From Lotus japonicus (taxonomy: Eukaryota > Streptophyta > Magnoliopsida > Fabales > Fabaceae), in assembly GCF_012489685.1 (NCBI RefSeq), contig NC_080041.1, positions 38,429,780-38,493,779 of the forward strand: a stretch of 64,000 nucleotides of DNA. The letters run 5' to 3'. Within the stretch, counting starts at the first letter, position 1; the number at the start of each line of letters is the position of its first letter. A program made the position numbers and the translations under genes. The notes below the pieces were generated by a model. It was not told the origin of the DNA and ran no database searches. It worked only from the letters and a program-made list of their open reading frames with translations. Positions 53,057 through 63,800 of this stretch are shown here, piece by piece.

Positions 53057-56000
53057 ATACCCCAGTCTTTGAAAACAGCCTTGTCCTCAAGGCTGGGGTC
53101 GGAGTTGCGTGAATTGGGCCGAGTGGAGCGGGCCGGTCCAGTGGCAGCAGGTGACCCGGTGGGAGGTGTATCCGATGGGGAAAAAGTAGGGTTTGTGGGT
53201 GTTGTAGCCGTTGCATTGAGCCTCGCGGACGCCACCGGTTCCTTAATTGGAGTTGCGAATGTGGGTTCCCAAGGTGCGGCACGTGATGGAGCAGGAATGA
53301 GTGGGGCCCGAGAGTCAGAGGGAACTGAGGACTTTAACTCTTGGTTGTTGGGTGAGATGAGGTCATTTGTCTCAATGGTTGGATTCTCCATTCCATCTTC
53401 CGTTGCCTTGCTTGGTGCCTTCTCCTTGACTGGAGTGAGATGAGGGTGGTCAGCAGAGTGCGCGACGGCCTCGGTTCCGGTGGTAGCCTTGGCCGGTGGG
53501 GTGCCCGTGGCGCGGACTGGAGCTGGGGTGTCGTCCTCGTCTGGCAGCGTGGGATCGTCGGGAAGGGGGCGAAAAAGGAGGAGTGGGTCGTCGTGGAACT
53601 GGCGGAGTTGAGAGACGTGGAACACCGGGTGGATCTTGCTCGTAGATGGCAGGCGGAGCTCATATGCCACTTCTCCAACGCGGCGGATTACGCGGTAGGG
53701 CCCATAGAATCGCCGCGAGAGCTTCTGGTTACGTCGTTGAGACAAGGATGTTTGGCGGTATGGCTGAAGCTTCAGCAGGACCAAGTCATTGGGTGCAAAG
53801 GTGAGTTCTCTCCTCTTCTTGTCATGTTGATCCTTCATGATCTGCTGAGCTCTGAGCATGTTTGCCTTCAGGGAGTGTAGCATCTGAGTGCGGTGTTGGA
53901 GAGCTTGCTCGACCCCGAGGACACGCGTACTGCCGCGCACATGGTCCAAAAGAGATGCTGGTGCTCTGCCATATAAGGCCTGGAAGGGGGTTGTTTGGAT
54001 CGAGGAGTGCCAAGTAGAGTTGTACCAATATTCAGCAAGATGAAGGAAACGGAACCATGTCTTGGGGTTCTCGCCAGAAAAGCAGCGAAGGTAAGTTTCC
54101 AGCCCACGGTTTACCACTTTAGTCTGCCCATCCGTTTCTGGATGATAGGCTGTGCTAAACCTCAGTTTGGTCCCTTGAACTCTGAATATCTCCCTCCAGA
54201 AATGGCTGACAAAAACCTTGTCCCGGTCAGAGATGATTGTCTTTGGTATGCCATGCAGGCGACAAATCTCGACAGAGAAACGCTGTGCCAGGGACTCAGC
54301 GGTGAAGTGCGCTGGAAGTCCAATGAAATGCCCATACTTGGAAAGACGATCCAGGATCACCCAGATGACGGTGTGGTCGTGGGAAGAGGGGAGGCCTGTG
54401 ATGAAATCCATGGTCAGATCTTCCCACACCTGCGATGGACAAGGTAATGGTTGTAATAACCCAGCTTTTTTGAGTGGTTGATACTTGTTGAATTGACACT
54501 CTGGGCAATCTCTAATGTATGCTTTTGTTTCTGTTGACATGCCCTTCCAAGCGAATGTGGAAGTAATGCGGGAAAGGGTGGGTCTGTACCCTGAATGGCC
54601 AGCCAATGGAGTAGAGTGATGCTCCGCCAAGAGGAGGGCTCTCATGCCTGGTATGTTCGGAATGTAGATTCGCTCCTTATAAAGGATGAGGCCCTGTTGG
54701 GTGTTGAATTGAGCATGCTCGCTGTTCTGTTGGATGAAGGCCTGACCCTCAGCAGTGGTTGCATATTGTCGCAGTTGGGCTAACAGTGAGGAGACCGGGG
54801 AGGATATAGAGAGCAACAAGGAGGTGTCATTATCCTGGCACCTAGACAAAGCATCTGCAACGCGGTTGGTTCGCCCCGGGCGATAAAAGATATCATATTC
54901 GAACCCCAATAGCTTTGTAGCCCACTTTTGCTGTTCTGGAGTCTGGTAGGATTGCGTCATGAGGTGTTCCAGGCTCTGCTGATCGGTGTAAATGCGGAAA
55001 TAGCGGCCTATGAGGTACTGGCGCCACTTCTTGACTGCCTCCGTCACAGCTAATAGTTCCCGCACGTAGGCAGATTGGGATTGCCACCGCAAGGCCAACT
55101 TCTTACTGAAGTAGGCAATCGGATGTCCTTCCTGAGATAAGACGGCGCCGATGGCCACTCCTGAGGCATCAGTCTCCACATCAAATACCTTAGAAAAATC
55201 AGGTAACGCCAGTACTGGAGCTGTGGTGACACTTGTTTTTAAATTAGAGAAGGCAACTTGTGCTTCATCGGATAATTTGAATTTGTTGTTGCCTCCTTTC
55301 AGGAGCTCCGTGAGTGGCGCAGCCACAGTGGCATATTGGCGAACGAACCGGCGATAAAATCCTGTAAGGCCAAGGAACCCACAGAGCTGAGTGAGGGATG
55401 TAGGTTCAGGCCAATCCACGATAGCTTGAACCTTGGACGGATCGGGCTTGACTCCCGAGGTCTCAATCACATGGCCAAGGTAGTTCACAGCCGGGACGCA
55501 AAACTCACATTTGGAGAGTTTGGCGTAGAACTCATGTTGTAACAGCAGGGTGAGCACCTGAGTTAAATGATCCAGATGGGTGGTCAAGTCAGGACTGTAA
55601 ATGAGAATGTCGTCGAAAAAGACGAGAACAAACCGTCGTAGGAAGGGACGCAGGAGGTCGTTCATGGCCGATTGGAAGGTGGAAGGTGCATTGGAAAGAC
55701 CAAATGGCATGACCAGGAACTCGTAATGTCCGTCGACGGTGCGGAAAGCGGTTTTATGTGTATCTGATGTGGCCACGCGGATCTGATGGAACCCCGAGCG
55801 CAGGTCGATCTTGGAATAAACCGAGGATCCCCCTAACTCGTCGATCAACTCGTCGATTGTGGGAATGGGGAAACGGTCCTTGATGGTGATCGAATTCAGG
55901 CTTCGATAGTCAACACAGAACCGCCAGGATCCATCCTTCTTGCGGATGAGAAGAACCGGAGAAGAGAATGGACTTGTGCTGGGCATAACTATGCCGTCAG

Positions 56001-57906
56001 CAAGCATATCAGCAAGTATGGTGGCCATTGCCTCCTTCTGCGAATGTGGGTACCGATATGGTTTAACATTTACCGGTGCTGAATTGGGAAGAAGTGGAAT
56101 CCGGTGGTCATGGGGGCGCAGGGGTGGAAGCCCTTTGGGAGTGGAAAATACAGGAGCAAATTTAGTGAGGATTTCCAGAACTGTGGGGTTGAAATCAGGA
56201 GGTGGATTGGAGAGGGTGTCCAACTGCAACGCAAGGATGCTGGAGGCTGCGGCTGGGGTTGGCTCAAACACCGTGACTGTGTGGTACTCCGCAATAGAGT
56301 CCGTGTGGTGGCATCGTTTAAGGGAATTAAACGTAGCCGGGGTAGGTGGGCGAAGCTGATTGGCGATGAGGGTACAAGGTTGTCCCTGGTGGATGAATGA
56401 CATTTGTGGTATGGAGTAGTCAGACTCCACTCTTCCCAATGTTTGCAACCAGTCCAAGCCAAAAACAACATCAGCGCCCTGTATATCCAGCAAATAGAAA
56501 GGCACAGAGAATGTGTGTCCCGCGAGCTGAACTGGGACGGGAGGGCAGAACCCGGAGCAGTAGATTCGAGCCCCATTACCCACCATAACGGGAAAGCTGG
56601 GCACCGGTTGAACATTGATGTGCAGAAAGTTGGCTAGACGTGGGGGAAGCACATTATGGGTGCTGCCTGTGTCCACCAAGATAACTACTGGATGCCCAAA
56701 AATCGACCCAGAGAACTTGAAAGTCTTTGGGGAGGGAGTACCGTGGAGGGCTTGAACCGAGAGCTGGAAGTGAATGTGTTCCGGCTCGGTCGCTACCGCA
56801 TCCAGTGCCAGGGCAAAGTCGGGAGAATCGGCAGCAGTGGTCTCGGTGTCCTCGACCAGCAGAAGAAGGAAGGGTTTTGTTTGGCAACGATGCCCCAAAA
56901 CGTATTTTTCATCGCAGTTGTAGAAGAGGCCCTGCGCCCGGCGCTCCTGCATTTGAGAGTGGGTGAGCTTGCGGACTGGAAAACCGGTGGCTGGTTGCTG
57001 AGCCGGGGCTTTAGGGGATGGCGCCGGCGGGATAGTTGGAGTGGTCATCGAGGGTTGCTGTTTAGGGTAGGCTGAGGCGTTGGGTGAATAGGTTGAGGCG
57101 TTGGGCCGAGCGGGTTTAAAAGGGGATACGCGAGCATCGCGAAGCTTGTCCTCGATCATCTTTACCAACCAAATGGCCTGTGACACAGTGTTAGGTTTCC
57201 AGATCTTCAGCTCACTATTGATTTCCGGTTTGAGACCCGAGAGAAAACAATCCAACATTACTTCAGGAGAGAGTCCCACAACCTGGTTGGAAAGCTTTTC
57301 AAAGCGGCCTTGGAACTCAGAGACAGTGGTGGTTTGCTTGAGCTTGAAAAGTTCCTGGTTGTGGTTTTCATAAGAAGAAGGTCCAAATCTGATGGTGAGA
57401 GCCCTGGTGAAAGCTTCCCAGGAGGTAAGTTGATTATTGTTATGCATCCACTTGAACCAACTTAATGCTTCTCCCTTCATATAAAATGATATATAATCTA
57501 ATTTCTGGTCTGCAGGGGTTTGATAAAACTGAAAAAATTGCTCAGCCTTGAACAACCAATCTAGTGGATCTAAGCCTTCAAAACTATCAAGGGGAAGTTT
57601 GGGGGGTTTGGGTGTGGTATGGTGGTGCGGTGTATACTGAGGGCGGGGCTGATGAAACCCAGGAGGAAATGGGTGGCCGCTGGGGCGTGTGGATGAAGAA
57701 GCACCACCAAAAGGTGTTGGACCAGAAGAACTGTGAAGGGAAATGGAGTTTACCTTCTCAACCAGTCCAGATAGAGCTGTTGCAAGGGATGTCTGGGAAG
57801 AATCCATGTGTTGCTGCATCAGTTCCTGCTTCTCGGACAAAGAGGCTAGCTCTTCAACCAACGAATGCAGCATATCGGTGGAAAGCGAGATTTCGTCGGA
57901 AGGCAT
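52942..57906 (-). CDS. gag-pol: Ty3/gypsy Gag-Pol polyprotein
   Basis: 1654 residues from MPSDEISLSTDM (57906), reading into the 3' LTR to stop at 52942. Order: coiled coil, Gag core (LDWLFKAEQFFQFYQ, GEALSWFKWM), variant knuckle FYNCDEKYVLGHRC, protease VDTGSTHNVLP, RT (SKIDLRSGFHQIRV, FFDDILIYS), RNase H (DVETDASGVAIGAVLSQ), integrase zinc finger (HSGYRPTLSRI, CPECQFNK), Asp in MDFITGLP and Asp in ISDRDKVF. The catalytic Glu expected in DGQTEVVN reads Lys (DGQTKVVN, codon 54118-54120), exactly at the D35E position. The C-terminus is Pro/Thr-rich and ends KRATFRPKWTNDF. Open throughout but possibly integrase-dead. Confidence 0.92.
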   Translation of the reverse strand: MPSDEISLSTDMLHSLVEELASLSEKQELMQQHMDSSQTSLATALSGLVEKVNSISLHSSSGPTPFGGASSSTRPSGHPFPPGFHQPRPQYTPHHHTTPKPPKLPLDSFEGLDPLDWLFKAEQFFQFYQTPADQKLDYISFYMKGEALSWFKWMHNNNQLTSWEAFTRALTIRFGPSSYENHNQELFKLKQTTTVSEFQGRFEKLSNQVVGLSPEVMLDCFLSGLKPEINSELKIWKPNTVSQAIWLVKMIEDKLRDARVSPFKPARPNASTYSPNASAYPKQQPSMTTPTIPPAPSPKAPAQQPATGFPVRKLTHSQMQERRAQGLFYNCDEKYVLGHRCQTKPFLLLLVEDTETTAADSPDFALALDAVATEPEHIHFQLSVQALHGTPSPKTFKFSGSIFGHPVVILVDTGSTHNVLPPRLANFLHINVQPVPSFPVMVGNGARIYCSGFCPPVPVQLAGHTFSVPFYLLDIQGADVVFGLDWLQTLGRVESDYSIPQMSFIHQGQPCTLIANQLRPPTPATFNSLKRCHHTDSIAEYHTVTVFEPTPAAASSILALQLDTLSNPPPDFNPTVLEILTKFAPVFSTPKGLPPLRPHDHRIPLLPNSAPVNVKPYRYPHSQKEAMATILADMLADGIVMPSTSPFSSPVLLIRKKDGSWRFCVDYRSLNSITIKDRFPIPTIDELIDELGGSSVYSKIDLRSGFHQIRVATSDTHKTAFRTVDGHYEFLVMPFGLSNAPSTFQSAMNDLLRPFLRRFVLVFFDDILIYSPDLTTHLDHLTQVLTLLLQHEFYAKLSKCEFCVPAVNYLGHVIETSGVKPDPSKVQAIVDWPEPTSLTQLCGFLGLTGFYRRFVRQYATVAAPLTELLKGGNNKFKLSDEAQVAFSNLKTSVTTAPVLALPDFSKVFDVETDASGVAIGAVLSQEGHPIAYFSKKLALRWQSQSAYVRELLAVTEAVKKWRQYLIGRYFRIYTDQQSLEHLMTQSYQTPEQQKWATKLLGFEYDIFYRPGRTNRVADALSRCQDNDTSLLLSISSPVSSLLAQLRQYATTAEGQAFIQQNSEHAQFNTQQGLILYKERIYIPNIPGMRALLLAEHHSTPLAGHSGYRPTLSRITSTFAWKGMSTETKAYIRDCPECQFNKYQPLKKAGLLQPLPCPSQVWEDLTMDFITGLPSSHDHTVIWVILDRLSKYGHFIGLPAHFTAESLAQRFSVEICRLHGIPKTIISDRDKVFVSHFWREIFRVQGTKLRFSTAYHPETDGQTKVVNRGLETYLRCFSGENPKTWFRFLHLAEYWYNSTWHSSIQTTPFQALYGRAPASLLDHVRGSTRVLGVEQALQHRTQMLHSLKANMLRAQQIMKDQHDKKRRELTFAPNDLVLLKLQPYRQTSLSQRRNQKLSRRFYGPYRVIRRVGEVAYELRLPSTSKIHPVFHVSQLRQFHDDPLLLFRPLPDDPTLPDEDDTPAPVRATGTPPAKATTGTEAVAHSADHPHLTPVKEKAPSKATEDGMENPTIETNDLISPNNQELKSSVPSDSRAPLIPAPSRAAPWEPTFATPIKEPVASARLNATATTPTNPTFSPSDTPPTGSPAATGPARSTRPNSRNSDPSLEDKAVFKDWGIDRTGPLKPISPRPKRATFRPKWTNDFVLGDFCIEKKK

Positions 57907-57915
57907 GAGGAAGAA

Positions 57916-57930
57916 CAGTGAAAGCACCAA
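57916..57930 (-). promoter_or_regulatory. Primer-binding site of the 52.7-kb gypsy element
   Basis: TTGGTGCTTTCACTG on the minus strand next to the 5' LTR; not the iMet type. I do not assign the tRNA. Confidence 0.6.
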
Positions 57931-57931
57931 T

Positions 57932-58292
57932 TGATGGGACTTGATTCCCACCAAACTGTAGATCTAGGGTTAGCTCAATGATCAGTAATAGTTAGAAGGA
58001 ATTAGGAAAAGAAATGACTTCATTCAATAATCTTTCATGCTGCTCAATACATTTAATTCTACTTATATACTGTAGCTAGCTGTTACCCTAGCTCCAAGCT
58101 GGGCCTCTACGCTATTGGGCCGACTCTTTTAGGGAAATAGGAAAATGCATAATAATTAATTAAAAGATAAATCACTACTACTTCTTCTTCTCAATGCAGA
58201 AATCTCCCAGGACAAAGTCATTTGTCCATTTGGGCCTGAACGTAGCTCTTTTGGGACGTGGGCTGATTGGTTTCAAGGGCCCGGTCCTATCA
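57932..58292 (-). repeat. 5' LTR of the 52.7-kb gypsy element
   Basis: 361 bp; differs from the 3' LTR at two positions (near 58099 and 58123). Confidence 0.93.
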
Positions 58293-58433
58293 GAAGCCTG
58301 CAGAGGATTTCTTCCACGAGTCGCCGGCGGGAGGATTGGAGGAGAGTGAAGGTGATGTTAGGGTTTTTGCACAGGATATCTTCCCGGACGTAGTTGGCAA
58401 TACGACGTCGTTGCTGTCACCACCTGGCGCCAT
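58293..58433 (-). pseudogene. F-box gene FBX3, 5' part
   Basis: Begins with MAPGGDSND, as in FBX2. The first half of the F-box should follow, but a deletion between the Pro-rich lead and LVEEILCRL removes about 40 bp and puts the start out of frame with the F-box. The gene was therefore probably damaged at its 5' end as well as by the gypsy insertion. Confidence 0.78.
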
Positions 58434-58961
58434 TTGTGACTGGCGGGCTGCGCTGCACCTAGCTAGATGATTGATGTATTTTTATTTTTGAAAGCAGAAG
58501 AAAGTATTATTAAGCGCCAAGTTTTTTTTACGTCAATGTCCAATAAATAATAAATATATATTTACTAATTATTTCAAAGTACTCCCTCCTATCATTTTTA
58601 TAAGGAATGTTTTGGAATTTTTTATTTAGTCATTAGTCATTTTTGTAAGAAACATTCTTTAAATTTATACACAATTCCATTTGTGCTTTTATTGAATAAA
58701 ATCAAATAATTTATTCCAATGCAAGTGCATTAGTTAGAGAGACTTATTCTCCATGCAAAAATTTGGAGAGAAATTATAAGCACACAAACAAGCAATATGA
58801 AGTAGCACCCAATGAAATCTGTATAGGAAAATGCTTTACTGCACGAAATGAGATTCATCGCAGTGCCTTGCTCCCACTTTGATTGGTTAATGGAATTTAA
58901 TTATATTAATTGATAGACTCTCTTTTATTGTTTTAGAAACATGATTGGCTGAAAAGGCAAT
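58434..58961. other. Spacer with one MITE-like end
   Basis: AT-rich. 58591-58612 reads like one end of a common plant MITE (tactccctcct, then ttataagg), but no matching opposite end is nearby. No gene seen. Confidence 0.4.
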
Positions 58962-59066
58962 TTGGTGAATTCGTACGGAGACAATTCGAGCCATGAATCA
59001 GTGCTCATCTATATATTCACGTTTCATTTCTCTTCGCTGCATTATTCTTATCTTTCTCACATTAGC

Positions 59067-59321
59067 ATGGGCATGAAATCTCATAACTCTAATGAAGATG
59101 ACTTCAAGTCTCATGGTGGGAAACTGAAAAATCATTTTGATTTGAACAAGTTTCCTGAGATTAAAGATTCATTTGAAATTGAAAGTGAGACTATTGAAGG
59201 TTCACTTGATGTTATTGAAACTGTTGAGGATTCACTTAATGCTACTGAGATTGTTGAGGAATGGGATGTTGAGAGTGAGGAAGAAGGTAGACCAACAATC
59301 ATAAGGAAGAAGCAAATATGA
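59067..59321 (+). CDS. Small acidic hypothetical ORF
   Basis: 84 residues from MGMKSHNSNEDDF; the frame opens upstream at 58962 with a less plausible lead. Acidic, with Glu/Thr/Val repeats (SFEIESETIEGSLDVIE, VEDSLNATEIVEE). No recognised domain. It lies 85 bases before the PMD pseudogene and may be an exon of the same old element or a chance ORF. Confidence 0.3.
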   Translation: MGMKSHNSNEDDFKSHGGKLKNHFDLNKFPEIKDSFEIESETIEGSLDVIETVEDSLNATEIVEEWDVESEEEGRPTIIRKKQI

Positions 59322-59406
59322 CATGAGAAAGATGAATTTTTACTTTTATTGCACACTCCATATTGCATCATTTTTCAATTGTACTTTCTTCTATTATTAT
59401 GCAAAA

Positions 59407-60430
59407 ATGTCTAGAACAAGAGGTACTAGCTCACGTGTACGTACCCTTCAGGGTGAGTATGATGATGAGCTTATCTCAATACACCAGGAGCAGAAGCATG
59501 AGGACGGGTACGACTAGGACGAGCCTCCGGTGGAGGATGACAATGAGCAGGAGGGACATGACGAGAATGAGGATGAGGAGGAGGATAATAATGAGCAGGA
59601 GGATGAGGAGGACCCTTAGTCTTTTCCAAGGGGTCCATTTGATTTGTTTGTGTTGCGTACTTATGTTGTCACATTGTTGTAGATGTTTGAAAATATCATC
59701 TGAAAAGAAAGATCGCAGTGCACTGCAACGCTACCATGACAGGAAAAGTCCAAGAATCTAGAATATGGTCACGATGAAATGGTTCGGAGGCTAGATCTTC
59801 CTGCCCTTATGAGTTGCAATTTCATCAATTTTGGACAAGATGATGTTGTTCGCTTTCGTGGAGAGATGACATTCGGAGACATGTTCTTTCCATCTGCCAT
59901 TGGAAGAAAATGATTATCACTCTAGATGATGTGGCAGCATGGCTACGTATCCCCGCCCGTGGAGGTATTCTTCACACATCTCATCATCAGCAGAGAGGAG
60001 GTTGTCGATGCTTTGGTTTAGTATCTTGGAGTGTCCTCCACCAAGACTTTAGTTGGGATGAATAAGACTTAGGGTATGCATGTCAAGTACTCATGGTTGT
60101 TGGATGCTATGATTGAATGACTCAAAGAGGGGAATGTGAATGTCATTACGAGCTTCGATGTTATGTTTGGTGGGCATGATGCTCTTTGCTGACAAGAGCA
60201 ACACCCATGTCGGCATTCCCTACCTAATGCTCTTTATTGATATGGAGTTGATCCACGGGTATGCATGGGGAGCAACTGCATTAGCATTTCTATTCATCAC
60301 CTTCATTGGAACCCTAATCCAAATAATCAGTTTGCGCAACAACATGCATGTATATAATATAACACATGCTATTGTGTCCATTGTTCAACTACAGGGCTGG
60401 ATATTTGAGTTGAATTTTTTCAAAAAATAA
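59407..60430 (+). pseudogene. Decayed PMD / MAIN-like gene
   Basis: Begins MSRTRGTSSRVRT, typical of MAIN-like proteins, followed by an acidic stretch (DDELISIHQEQKHEDG then a TAG, then more Asp/Glu codons). Further on, in shifted frames, come relics of the domain: PFG-like and MIITLDDVAAWLRIPARG (about 59908-59970) and MLFADKSNTHVGIPYL, YAWGATALAFL (60173-60300). Several stops and shifts prevent translation. This is the third PMD locus in the window, distinct from the Tat and MULE copies. Confidence 0.72.
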
Positions 60431-60852
60431 TATTATTTGATTGAATTGATAAATATTGAAATATCATAATTAAATTGATGAAAAATAAACTAGTTAGATA
60501 GGAACAGAGTGAAAACTGTATTGACGCATGACATAAACCCAATACACAACAGTGCCCCATCAGCTGGTTGATCAGCTCCCTTGACAGCTATCAATGGCTC
60601 ATCACACAGGAATCTAAGGTTAAGAGACGTGAGATTAAAAGAAAGCACCGATAAATCAAAGATTAATCACAGGTAAATGACCTTGTAAATCATTCTTACC
60701 AATGTGTTGAACAGAACTGGGTCTATGTTACAACAAAATTGACCTCATTAACAGTCATTTCTGAGGCCAAAGAATATTGATTGGCTTGTAAATGAATTTA
60801 CAATAAACAAATAATCAATTGCATTAATAATGGAAGCCCTCCTCAGCTTGTC
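60431..60852. other. 3' flank of the LON gene
   Basis: AT-rich, no ORF of note; probably includes the 3' UTR of the LON gene on the minus strand. Confidence 0.45.
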
Positions 60853-63800
60853 TTATTGAATTCTGCAGCCTTGTTCCTCTTGTCGGAGAAATATCAAACC
60901 TCGTCTAATCCTCTACAAGAAAACAAGGAAGCAATGTTAATATTAGATAGCAGACAAATTATACAAATAAAATTACGCATTACATATCCAGAGAATAAAG
61001 CTACAGAGTAATGTGCAATGTAAAAAGATCCAATTTAACGATCCCGTTTGATTTATTCCTATGTTCTAAAAATGTATACCTCTGTGGTATCTCTAATACG
61101 AAGGAGGTCCAATCTTTCTGAAGGCCTCCGATTGGAGAGGGTGGCCAGCTGCAAACAAGCCTACATTAGTACATAGACTAAAGCAAAAACTGATGTCAAG
61201 TCCTCTTCTAGATTAAGTACTCACCCAAAAACTAAAGCGCTCGGGATCTCGTGGTGAGGGCATCATTACTTCAACATTCAGGAGCCTCTCAAGTTTTCTT
61301 TGATCTGCATGATATTTCAGAAGTTTAGTACTGCAGCAGTCCATTGTCATTTGTTGTAAAGAAAAATAAGGAGATAGTGCTGGAAATAAGTCTTCAGCAT
61401 TTTCCCTCCTTTTTCTGGGGAAGAAATCTCGGTTTTTACTTTTCACTTTTAACACAAAATGTAAAAATAAATCCTAGGCAAACATCACATAATTATGTTC
61501 AAAACATTACCTTGTCTTGCTGCTTCTTTAGCTCTTGCTATCCATGATCGGGCACTTTCTGCCGCATTAGATGTCAATTCCTGCAACTGTAACAAAGAAA
61601 CAATAAGTCATTATTACTCAGGAAGATGAATCTCTGTTACAAAATAAAAATACACATTCAACATAGGGTCATCAGACTCATAGCTAAAGCATCACATTTA
61701 AAAAAAAAAGACATTAAGGAATTTATATTTCTGACCAATGAGTCTAATTATTCAAGATTCCATAATTTTCATAGTTTGGTTTATAGTACAAAGCATATCT
61801 TGCACGTTGATGCTAATGAATAAAAAGCTACCTATTGCAGCCAAGAGTCAAACAAATTACTAAATTAAAACAAAGCCTATTATTGAAAGTAAAGTCCTAA
61901 TACCCAAGAATGATATTTACAATTGCAACCCTAGTAACTTGTGACGGCATTGGATGCGTACCCAAGCTTAACCCCAAGGTCCCCAAAGCCCAAGGTCAAA
62001 CATGTCTAGGTAAGGAGGCATAGGAGGCACTCTATTCATAATGAGAGGGAGAAATGGAGAATAACTAACTGCTGACCTAGCAGGGTGTGTGGAGGCATGG
62101 GATATTAGCAGGTTGTTATGGTTAGGAGAGAAATTATACAGGCAGCTTAAGAAAGGGTAGAGAGGTAGACTAGGATTTGGCTAGAATAGGAGAGTGAGTG
62201 AAACACACTCGAATTGCATCTTTATTTACTTTTCTTCACTTCTCTTCTTACGTAAGCACTGCTATACTTCCTCACAGAAAGCATTTCATACAGAGTATAA
62301 TATAGAGCACTGTTACTCAAATTGTTTGATATATCTGGTACATATCAGCATTCTTCGCTTAAACCTACCAGATAGTATCTCCTATGAAACCTGTAGTACT
62401 CTTCAAGCTTTATATCTAAGGCCATAGTTCGCTACCTACATTACAGAATTCTTCCAACAAATACATGTCAAATTACAGAGAACTTACTATCTGTCTTTCT
62501 CTTGTCCCTTCTGGTGGCATAATATCCTGTATCCATTCAACCTCTGCAACACGATACCTGTATAAAACGTACAAGACTAATACATAAATCCAAATTCCCA
62601 TGAAAGAAAAACAGCAAGAGAATTCGTTGGACGTAACACCCAGAGGCAACTCACCCATCTTGATCCCAAGATTGGATGATGCGAAATCTCCTACGACTTT
62701 CAATCTGCATATAATCATACTTTCTTAGACATTGAAATATTATTTTAATCATACTTTCTGGATGAAAAGAAAAATTTATTTTAATAGAATCCAAGATAAA
62801 AGTGAAATTTCTGAGGAGCCTCAAAAGTAACCTTGGACCATTAACATTTAACAACAATCTATAGAGGTGATAAATTTAAATCAAAAACATGCATTCTGAC
62901 TCTTTGGAGTGAACTCGTACAACTCAACAATTTGTCCAATAAATTCTTTAGACTTGCTGGTAAGTATATTTAAACAAGCAAAAGTTATAGGTTTTAATGA
63001 AGTGCTGTATTGATTCATCAAAACATATTGCCAGAAAAATGTGGTTAAACCATTTTACCGTGAACTGTGTACACAATCAGTATCATGACAAAATGCAGTT
63101 TCTTTGCATTAAAATAGGGAGTTGTACAGTTATTGTAATATGGAGAACCACACCAGAGAGATAGTGATAAAACCCAGAAACTGAATAGTGTTTTATTCAA
63201 AAGAACCCTAATTCCTAAATTAGGGAACTAGAGAAGGATACAAAATCACCGAGAGGGAAAGAGAGACCAACACTCCCTAAACACCAATTCCAAATGATTC
63301 CCAAAAGATAACAAGACTCTCTGACTCTCTATTTCTAGTCACACTCTCTAACCAACTCTCAAACTAAGTTAAACTCTCTCAACTTACTAACTAACCTATG
63401 GGATAACTCCCTCAACAAACTAAACCATGCAATGATATGCGCAATTGAGCACACGGCACACCTATCAAATAGCCTTAAAATTAGAAAATAAATAAGAAAA
63501 AGAAACTCTACCAAAAGGATGAAAAGGAAAAGCATCTCATTCTTGTAAGTTGAAAGCAAGACAAAAAATATCAACTCTTAAACCTCATCTTCACAGATTA
63601 TAATAACTAAAGCAGAGAAGTCAACTTGAATGAATGGAGAAAATTAAATTTTCACCTCTATATAAAACCGACCATCAGGAAGGGGCTCACACCTACACCA
63701 TCAAGTAGAAAAAATTATTTAGTGTGTGACATCCATGAGAAGGGGTTTGATGAAGGGAATAGGGGACATGCATTCAAATATTTTTTTAGGTGAAAAAAAA

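Larger units (their letters stand above)
52696..58292 (-). mobile_element. Ty3/gypsy retrotransposon splitting FBX3
   Basis: LTRs 52696-53056 and 57932-58292 (361 bp each, two differences, about 0.6%). The target duplication GAAGC lies at 52691-52695 and 58293-58297. One uninterrupted polyprotein. Integrase/RT wording fits the chromovirus side of Ty3/gypsy (Reina/Tekay-like), yet no chromodomain is visible at the C-terminus. It sits in the middle of the F-box (between LCRL and PVKS). Confidence 0.93.
37378..58433. repeat. Segmental duplication unit 3 (inflated by insertions)
   Basis: Same order as units 1 and 2: kinesin remnant, LON remnants (37684-38443), spacer, F-box gene FBX3 (split). 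It holds the MULE, copia and second gypsy insertions. Confidence 0.72.

Noticed and set aside
58591..58690. Complete Stowaway/Tourist MITE
   Set aside because: Only one recognisable end; no inverted partner or target duplication found.
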